The notes under the pieces are model-generated. The model saw only the letters and a list, made by a program, of their open reading frames with translations, did not search any database and was not told the origin of the DNA. DNA of 64,000 nucleotides from assembly GCA_030144725.1 (NCBI GenBank), contig JASKMD010000024.1:5539345-5603344 (forward strand), read 5' to 3'. Both the position numbers and the translations under genes were made by a program. This DNA comes from Haematococcus lacustris. Lineage: Eukaryota; Chlorophyta; Chlorophyceae; Chlamydomonadales; Haematococcaceae. Shown here piece by piece: positions 58,899-64,000 of this stretch (position 1 is its first letter; every line of letters begins with the position of its first letter).

Positions 58899-60033
58899 GG
58901 TGCAGCAGGTTACTGCATTATTGCCAGCTAAGGCGTTACGACAATACAAAAATGTCCAATGCAGGTTTGCATGGGCGCCTCTAGCTTCTGAAATGTGGAG
59001 ATAGCACGGTGGGGACACAGGTAATGTTGCTGATATTGAGGGTGAGCAGGTCAATGGGGTGCTGTTGCTGTGGAGGAGGGGAGGAGGGGAGGAGGGGAGG
59101 AGGGGAGGAGGGGAGGAGGGGAGGAGGGGAGGAGGGGAGGAGGGGAGGAGGGGAGGAGGGGAGGAGGGGAGGAAGGGAGGAGGGGAGGAGGGGAGGAGGG
59201 GAGGAGGGGAGGAGGGGAGGAGGGGAGGAGGGGAGGAGGGGAGGAGGGGAGGAGGGGAGGAGGGGAGGAGGGGAGGAGGGGAGGAGGGGAGGAGGGGAGG
59301 AGGGGAGGAGGGGAGGAGGGGAGGAGGGGAGGAGGGGAGGAGGGGAGGAGGGGAGGAGGGGAGGAGGGGAGGAGGGGAGGAGGGGAGGAGGGGAGGAGGG
59401 GAGGAGGGGAAGAGGGGAGGAGGGGAGGAGGGGAGGACGGGAGGAGGGGAGGAGGGGAGGAGGGGAGGAGGGGAGGAGGGGAGGACGGGAGCAGGGGAGG
59501 AGGGGAGGAGGGGGAGGAGGTGTCTGGGTTGTGTCTGTGTCATAGTCTGTGTCTTTGAAAACGGCACTCCGGGTTCAAAGATCCAAGGGTTCAAGGGTGT
59601 AATGAGTAGCAAATGGGCTGTAGCCTAGAGTGAAGGATTCAGAGGTTCCGCAAACGAACAGCTGCTTTTGGGTAGCATGGGCGAGGGTGGGGAGAGAGGT
59701 GCAGGGGAGATAGGTGAAGGGGAGAAGGCGGAGAGGAAGGGGGAGGAGAAAGGAGGAGGACGAGGAGGAGAAGGTGGTGGGTGGACCCGGGCAGCCACGC
59801 CGTTACCCAAACTACCCACATGACAGGACTTGAGTGTTGTATGAACAACTGGCTAGTGCAAGTAGCAGCAGAATGCAATTTGGTGCACTCGCGGTGTGCA
59901 AGCCAGACGAGTGATGTGTGGAAATCTTTGCTTTCATGTGTTACGATACTCCTTCGCAACAACCTTACCTTACCTTACCTGTAGCCTGCCCATCGTTGCC
60001 CACTACCACCCTAACGCACTACAGCTGACATAA
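58899..60033. promoter_or_regulatory. Shared intergenic region between divergent TRIC (-) and ClpS (+) genes
   Basis: These 1.1 kb separate two start codons facing away from each other, so both promoters should lie here. The middle is occupied by an AGGAGGGG array (59070-59521). An unconfirmed minus-strand frame (59962-59639) has no family signature. TTACCTTACCTTACC occurs at about 59964-59979. Confidence 0.5.
59070..59521. repeat. AGGAGGGG octanucleotide array
   Basis: About 450 bp of AGGAGGGG have few point variants (AAGGG at about 59172, AAGAGG at about 59410, GGACGG at about 59437). It is purine-only on the + strand and therefore prone to triplex and G-quadruplex structures between two promoters. 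Confidence 0.97.
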
Positions 60034-60995
60034 ATGGCTGCCACGCTGCTGCGCAACAATGCGGCTATTGCTAGGTCCTCCAAGGTAGCGAGGACCGATA
60101 TGCAACCTGTGCTGCCTAGTTTTGCTTTCTTTGCGAGGACGCCACAACAAGTCGCATCTTTTGGTGGGCCGCAGGCCTCAGCCGTGCTGTTGCGGACCCT
60201 CCCAAGGCTTTCCCCTGCAGTCTGTAGCTGTCCTCAAGGTGAGGCGTGGAACCTCGTGCTTGGCACTCGAAATCACCAACTAGCTCAATTGCAGCCTTTT
60301 CTTTTCTGAAGGCATCTTCCTTCGGGGCACCAGATGCGCTGCCAGCTCTAAGCCCGGAGGGTCGACATTGGAGCGACCCACTTTGCCCGGTCTCGAGCAT
60401 TCGTAAGTTGTTTTGGATACGGTGCCACCTAGCGGCGGTGCTCGTGGCAGGGGTATCCTCGTGCCAGGGGTAACATTCGCAGGGGTCGCCGACGGGGCCA
60501 TAGTTTCAGTTTGGACCCTCCTCCATCCCCGCAACTCGTTTGTAGCCAGACACAACATGTCTCCTTGTTCTCTATTGCCAGCTTGCCGATCCGTTACAAT
60601 GGCGCATACGAGCCACGTCTTAGCGTTTGCGTACATGCAGGAGCGAGACTGTAAAGAAGCGGCCACCCACCTACAAGGTCATGCTTCACAACGACAACTA
60701 CAACAAGCGCGAGTATGTTGTCAAGATCCTTCTGAAAGTGGTGGAGGGCATTACTGTCGACGATGCTGTCGTGACCATGCAGGTACAGTGCTCTGTGTAG
60801 CTAACATGGCATGATCAGCAATGCTGTGCCCTAGCAGTGACTGTTTAAATGACTGCTGCTTTTCTTGACGCTCTACAGGAGGCTCACCAGTCTGGTGTGG
60901 CCCTGGTCATTGCCTGCCCACAAGAAGATGCTGAGCGGTTCTGTGAGGGGCTTCGGCTCAATGGTCTGACGTCAACAATCGAGCCTGGTCGATAA
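60034..60995 (+). CDS. ClpS N-degron adaptor of Clp protease, plastid-targeted (complete model)
   Basis: ClpS delivers N-degron substrates to the Clp chaperone-protease, in algae in the chloroplast stroma. Exons are 60034-60238, 60312-60402, 60641-60782 and 60879-60995. Phases close, giving 184 residues. The first about 75 residues are a transit-type leader (MAATLLRNNAAIARSSKVAR) rich in Ala, Ser and Arg and poor in acids. GGSTLERPTLPGLE precedes the core. The core has YKVMLHNDNYNKREYVV, with Asn and Asp of the N-degron pocket in HNDN, and VDDAVVTMQ. It continues EAHQSGVALVIACPQEDAER, with the pocket His, and ends GLTSTIEPGR. Compared with bacterial ClpS, all pocket residues I can identify are present. 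The gene is divergent from TRIC. Assignment is firm; plastid location is inferred from the leader. Confidence 0.95.
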
Positions 60996-61739
60996 ACCAG
61001 GCTGATAAGACACCCTCAATTCCATGCCCGTAATGTGGCGTGGTCGCTTTCTGTGCGCATATCACCTTGCTATGTACATGCCCCCTTGCTTGTGTCGTCT
61101 GGAGCTGGCATCAACTCATTGTTTGCCTTGCGTGCCTCTCAGCTGTCAGTGTGTGACAGAGCACCCTCTTTGAAAGGCTGCCACTGGGCATGCCTGGACT
61201 TGTGGCAGCTGCCCTTCCATGCTTCAGCTTCATATGCCAGCTCTGTCCCCTAGCTGTCTTGCAAAGGGTCAAGGTTGTGTACAGCAGCACAGTCTGTTTT
61301 AGCACCATCAGATGCCTGCCCATGTATGCTAACTGGTGCTTTTGTAGGGGTGCATCTGATCTGCAGCTTGACTTCTTGACACTGACGTGACATGACTTGA
61401 TGGTCAGCTTGTGGCAGACGTGGAACACCTTGCTGCCTATGGCTGTAGTCTGTAGCTGGCTGAAATGCCTGTATGTGCTGTGTGTGTATGCTATGTGTGG
61501 ACGCAGCTTGGCTTTGACAGACTATGATCGCAGCAATGTGAGGCCTTGACATGATTATGTACTTATGTCCTCCATTGATGACCCTCATTACTAAACATGG
61601 TAGTGTGGCATCTGTGGGATATAGCCATTTTGGGATTTGGTGTTGACTTGCATTGACGCGATTGGCATGACGTAGCAATGTCAAGGCAAGTCTGTATGCC
61701 TCGTTGAGAAGACCAAGCCCCGCCACCGCGTGGAATAAC
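60996..61739. other. ClpS 3' UTR and intergenic sequence
   Basis: AT-richer sequence with no supported exon. Open frames on both strands lack splice support or family signatures. Confidence 0.4.
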
Positions 61740-62344
61740 CTCACAAACTCCGGCTGCTCTCTGGCATACCTCGTGGCGGCGCATTTACAAATACTTTGCC
61801 TGGCATAACCCGGTGCTCCCCTCTGTGCGTGTGCGGTCAATGCAGCTAACCCCCTCAAACCGGGTTTACTACATCCCAAAGCTGATGCAGCCCGATCAGA
61901 GCTTGGTCATCTTCGTGCGGACGTCTGCTGAAAACAGATTGTTTCCAGATGTTTCGGATGTTGTGCCATGTGATTCATTCCAATGCCGTTCCTCTGCTTG
62001 AACCATGCAGCATACAAGCACCTCTCCCCCACCTTCACAGCCTTGGTGCCTAGAACTTTGCTGCAGCTCCCTCGTAGCCAGCTCAAATTAAGCGCTCCAA
62101 AATGGCCGGAAAGGCAGGGAGGTAGCTATGAGGCAGCAAACTGCGCTCTCTGCCCAGCATGCAGTGCGCTCAGTGCCATCCCTCCCTTGTGCCTGCCTCC
62201 GTGCACGCACTATGTCCGGTGCAGCAGGGCCACCCGGTGACAGCTTGGAACAGGGACCCAGCCAAGAGTGCCCTGCTTGCCCCGCATGGCTGCTATGTGG
62301 ACATCTTGCGGGGCAGCGCGCTACATGCGCCCACCTTGCACAAG
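61740..62344 (+). CDS. Unrecognised exons
   Basis: Two stretches read like coding exons with splice signals. About 61773-61940 encodes WRRIYKYFAWHNPVL and later YYIPKLMQPDQSLVIFVRT. About 62222-62344 encodes GHPVTAWNRDPAKSALLAPH and CYVDILRGSALHAPTLHK, with a donor GTGGGA. I do not recognise the protein. The exons may belong to the same gene as the exons further right. Boundaries are approximate. Confidence 0.4.
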
Positions 62345-62734
62345 GTGGGACGTGACAGGCAGTGCCGGAAGGGAGGGGGAGGGCTAGGCAGGCAGGGGAG
62401 GGGACGGTGAGGAGGGGGAGGAGCCACCTCCTACCCAGCCGTCAAAGCCGGGGTGGGTGAGGGCAGGGGTGGGCAAAAGCAGGAGAGGGCAAGGCAGGGC
62501 AGGGAGGAGTGAGACTTGGGTCCAGCGGGTTCTCCCAGTTTCTCCGGCAACTAGGTCTAGTGAGCAGTAGTGCGCAGCACAATGCAGCATGAACTGTGCC
62601 TTGTGCCTTGTATGCATTGCTATAAATCCCAAACAACCTAGCCAAGCAGTCTGAAGGCTTGAGCGGTGCAGGTCACCTAACCATTGTGCCACAAAGTAGC
62701 CTGACCAGCCTGGTCTGTAGTGCACCTACCATTC

Positions 62735-63905
62735 ACCATGCCCCCGCTGAAGGCAGACCATCAGTCAACCCAACTGCTGATTGGCCAAGTGACGCAGGCG
62801 TACTGGATGATGGCTCATGGCAGATGCTGTCCTATTGCTGTCCCCATGCAGAAGCTGGCCAAGTACCTTTACCGTGACTTTGGGACTGCTGACTTTGCAA
62901 TGGCTAAGAAGAAGCGGAAGGGTAGCGACAAGAAACAAAAAGGTTCGTGTCCCTAGCCGACTATGAGTTACGCGCTGTGAGATAACCCGTCGCTCCTGTT
63001 GGTTCCATCGCAGCGTCTCGTTCCCCTCAAGGCAAGCAACGACAGGAGCGCCGGGATGGCTGGACCACGCGCAGACGTCAGGTGGCGCCCCCGCCTTATG
63101 TGTCCCCGCACTGTTTGTGTTGACCCCGCCTTTTTCTTGGCCTGTCAAAATGGCAACTTTGCTTGGCTGCAGGTCATCAAGGTCCCCGAGGGCGCTGTGC
63201 TGCGCGGGTGCAAGAAGACAAGGCGCAAGCTGCGGGAGCACCTCCGGTTGCGGGCTGAAATCCACTCCCAGCTCCGCGTGATCGCGTCGTTACTGGTGCT
63301 CAGAATCTTCCTAACGTGCCTAGTGGGCTACCCCACCCCGGGCTTCCCCAACGCACCTCAGCCTCCAGCCGTGCAGCCCCCCCAACCCCCTGATGCTCCC
63401 CCCCTACCCCCCCTACCCCCACGGGCCCCTGCCCAGCCTGCCCCTGCGCAGCCTGCCAGCATGGAGTGTGACACTGACTCTGACTCCGAGTCAGATTGTG
63501 ACTCTGAGCCAGAGCCACAGTCTGACTCGGAGTCAGAGCTAGGACCTGAGCCAGTCATGCAACTCCCGCCTGGCAGCCCTTGCACTTGCAGCACCCACTG
63601 GCCCTCCCTTGCCCCTTGACTGCGAGGACCCAGCGATGCTGAGGCAGCTCAAGGACTTCTGCAAGTTCTTCGCCAACCCCAACTTCAAGACATGCTACAA
63701 CCAGCTGCAGCGGCGCCTTGTACGCAAAGGGCAGCGCCGTCACCCCATGCTCATGCCTGTCTTTGAGGACCCCAGCAACCAGGCGTTGCTGGCCAAGCTG
63801 CAGGATCTGGGCAGCATCAACCTGGCGGGTGACGCCAACACCATCCACGCAAACTCCATGCAGCCGGCGGTGGCCATGCAGCAGCATTACTCCAATCCAG
63901 GCAAG
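62735..63905 (+). CDS. Unrecognised multi-exon gene running to the right edge
   Basis: Candidate coding blocks begin with LLIGQVTQAYWMMAHGRC and MQKLAKYLYRDFGTADFAM, leading into KKKRKGSDKKQK with a GTTCGT donor at about 62942. This basic, nuclear-localisation-like run could also be the N-terminus of a separate protein starting at MAKKKRKGS. Next is VIKVPEGAVLRGCKKTRRKL at about 63174-63280 after a CTGCAG acceptor. Then comes an acidic Ser/Asp/Glu tract (about 63460-63560), and the block FCKFFANPNFKTCYNQLQRR with RKGQRRHPMLMPVFEDPSNQ at about 63650-63790. The frame changes between blocks, so introns are implied. I found no domain I can name. Confidence 0.4.
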
Positions 63906-64000
63906 TGATGGTGGTGACTTGACCCTGGACTTGGACCTGACCTGACCTGCAGAGTGCATTGTCAAGCTGTACGCCAAGGCAGCCAGGGCCCAGCTAGGCT

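Noticed and set aside
59009..59628. Glu/Gly/Arg-rich frames of 160-190 residues, and the Pro/Ser-rich frame on the other strand
   Set aside because: Readings of the AGGAGGGG array. The true minus-strand gene (TRIC) starts at 58898.

Overview
The window looks like nuclear DNA of a GC-rich green alga, probably a chlamydomonadalean (volvocalean). Genes are split into many short exons with GT–AG introns, coding stretches are rich in Ala, Gly, Pro and Gln, microsatellites are extreme, and several predicted proteins carry plastid-type leaders. Haematococcus would fit the density of simple repeats, but that is a guess. I see no rRNA, tRNA, CRISPR array or bacterial operon.

Layout. 1-3.5 kb: 3' part of an unrecognised low-complexity, coiled-coil gene (+). 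4.9-6.2 kb: a peroxiredoxin-like 2/SelU-family gene (-). A 450-bp hAT-type MITE lies just upstream of its start. 7.1-10.6 kb: a four-exon unrecognised gene (+). 12.0-13.8 kb: a complete seven-exon Hikeshi (OPI10) gene (+). 16.2-22.0 kb: a protein kinase gene (-) with a 9-nt microexon and a GC-AG intron. 22.5-26.2 kb: an apparently complete DDE-type DNA transposon with 25-bp terminal inverted repeats and a 4-bp target duplication. 26.2-27.4 kb: a hAT-type element with a palindromic MITE nested inside. 28.4-32.2 kb: a SET-domain methyltransferase gene (+). 33.7-36.0 kb: a degenerate hAT element with a perfect 8-bp duplication and a GGGGT array. 36.3-40.5 kb: a 12-exon plastid S1-domain gene (-) made of two tandem repeat units. 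40.6-44.3 kb: a hAT-type MITE, a 1.4-kb perfect CCCCG array, and two palindromic elements. 44.9-49.1 kb: a divergent hAT-like transposase gene (-) with a C-terminal SAP motif. 51.8-54.0 kb: a one-unit paralogue of the S1 gene (-). 54.6-54.8 kb: an extra copy of the last SET exon. 55.6-58.9 kb: a complete TRIC-type cation channel gene (-). 60.0-61.0 kb: a complete ClpS adaptor gene (+). 61.7-64 kb: exons of one or two unrecognised genes (+).

The genes are unrelated single-copy cellular functions: Hsp70 nuclear import, a kinase, a SET methyltransferase, plastid RNA binding or translation, a cation channel and plastid proteolysis. There is no gene cluster. The middle third (22-55 kb) is where transposable elements and segmental duplication accumulate. 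Four hAT-type insertions have recognisable 8-bp target duplications, and each carries its own private subterminal motif. I closed several gene models at exon level by checking that splice phases add up. Those models are Hikeshi, ClpS, TRIC, the larger S1 gene and the SelU-like gene; most of the kinase also closes.
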